From Robiginitomaculum sp. (GTDB lineage Bacteria > Pseudomonadota > Alphaproteobacteria > Caulobacterales > Maricaulaceae), in NCBI GenBank assembly GCA_002733385.1, contig NVVO01000037.1:270-15112 (forward strand): a DNA stretch of 14,843 nucleotides, in the 5' to 3' direction. Made by a program: the position numbers and the translations under genes. Shown here in pieces: positions 14,725 through 14,843 of the stretch (position 1 is the stretch's first letter; each line of letters begins with the position of its first letter). The notes under the pieces were generated by a model. That model was not told where the DNA came from and searched no databases. It was given only the letters and a program-made list of their open reading frames with translations.

Positions 14725-14843
14725 TTGTCGGTTTTACAAAGATTCGTAGAGATACGGCCCCGTGTGGTTGTGTTATTTTTCATACTACTCGCCCCATTGA
14801 TTTTGGCTGCATGTGGCGGCGGGTCATCGCCAACGCCCCCACC
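14725..14843 (+). CDS. Lipoprotein of unknown function, 3'-truncated by window edge
   Basis: The frame starts at TTG 14725 with AGGGAGG (14713-14719) 5 bases upstream; an in-frame ATG at 14707 is possible but lacks a ribosome site. The 39 visible codons read as a lipoprotein signal: VEIRPRVVVLFFILLAPLIL then lipobox LAAC with Cys30, followed by GGGSSPTPP, a flexible Gly/Ser/Pro linker. Such linkers precede large secreted or surface domains (peptidases, beta-propellers) in many Alphaproteobacteria, but nothing of the mature domain is inside the window, so no function is assigned. Confidence 0.72.
   Translation, partial: MSVLQRFVEIRPRVVVLFFILLAPLILAACGGGSSPTPP

Overview
The window looks like alphaproteobacterial DNA of moderate GC. 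The trb-DUF2274-DUF736 order, the Pseudomonas-type isocitrate lyase and the ScfR-type regulator beside glyoxylate-shunt genes are all common in that class. A marine or dimorphic lineage (Hyphomonadaceae/Maricaulaceae or sphingomonads) is my inference only; no taxonomic marker gene is present.

Positions 1 to about 7466 appear to be one end of an integrative conjugative element (ICE). It opens inside trbF and continues with overlapping trbG, trbI and a DUF2274 gene, then a DUF736 gene and a strong terminator (3373-3399). Behind the transfer genes is a cargo block of about 3.9 kb: an orphan AbiEi-type antitoxin gene, a hipB-hipA toxin-antitoxin pair with a third, previously easy-to-miss 44-codon gene coupled to hipA, and a stand-alone PD-(D/E)XK nuclease with an N-terminal domain like those of McrA-type restriction enzymes. 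The block ends in 230 bp of AT-rich DNA carrying a 10-bp direct repeat one helical turn apart and a perfect 20-bp palindrome. It abuts the 3' end of a tRNA-Arg(CCG) gene, the classic ICE attachment position. No integrase gene is visible here.

From 7467 to the right the content looks chromosomal. The tRNA-Arg(CCG) gene (minus) is followed by a TraB/GumN-family lipoprotein (plus). Next comes the glyoxylate shunt as an aceB-aceA operon (minus), with a divergent ScfR/RamB-like regulator (plus). The 266-bp space between aceB and the regulator holds an array of four TTGTAAA repeats, a good candidate operator for control of both directions, and a GC-rich dispersed-type palindrome. The regulator gene converges on a pirin-family bicupin gene (minus). 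After a roughly 400-bp gene-free stretch with a plausible promoter, a lipoprotein gene starts and runs off the right edge.

The transfer genes make the mating-pair channel, and the cargo block behind them is probably plasmid/phage-defence or element-stability functions. The chromosomal half supports growth on acetate or fatty acids (isocitrate lyase plus malate synthase) under a regulator that in related systems responds to acyl-CoA or acetate status.
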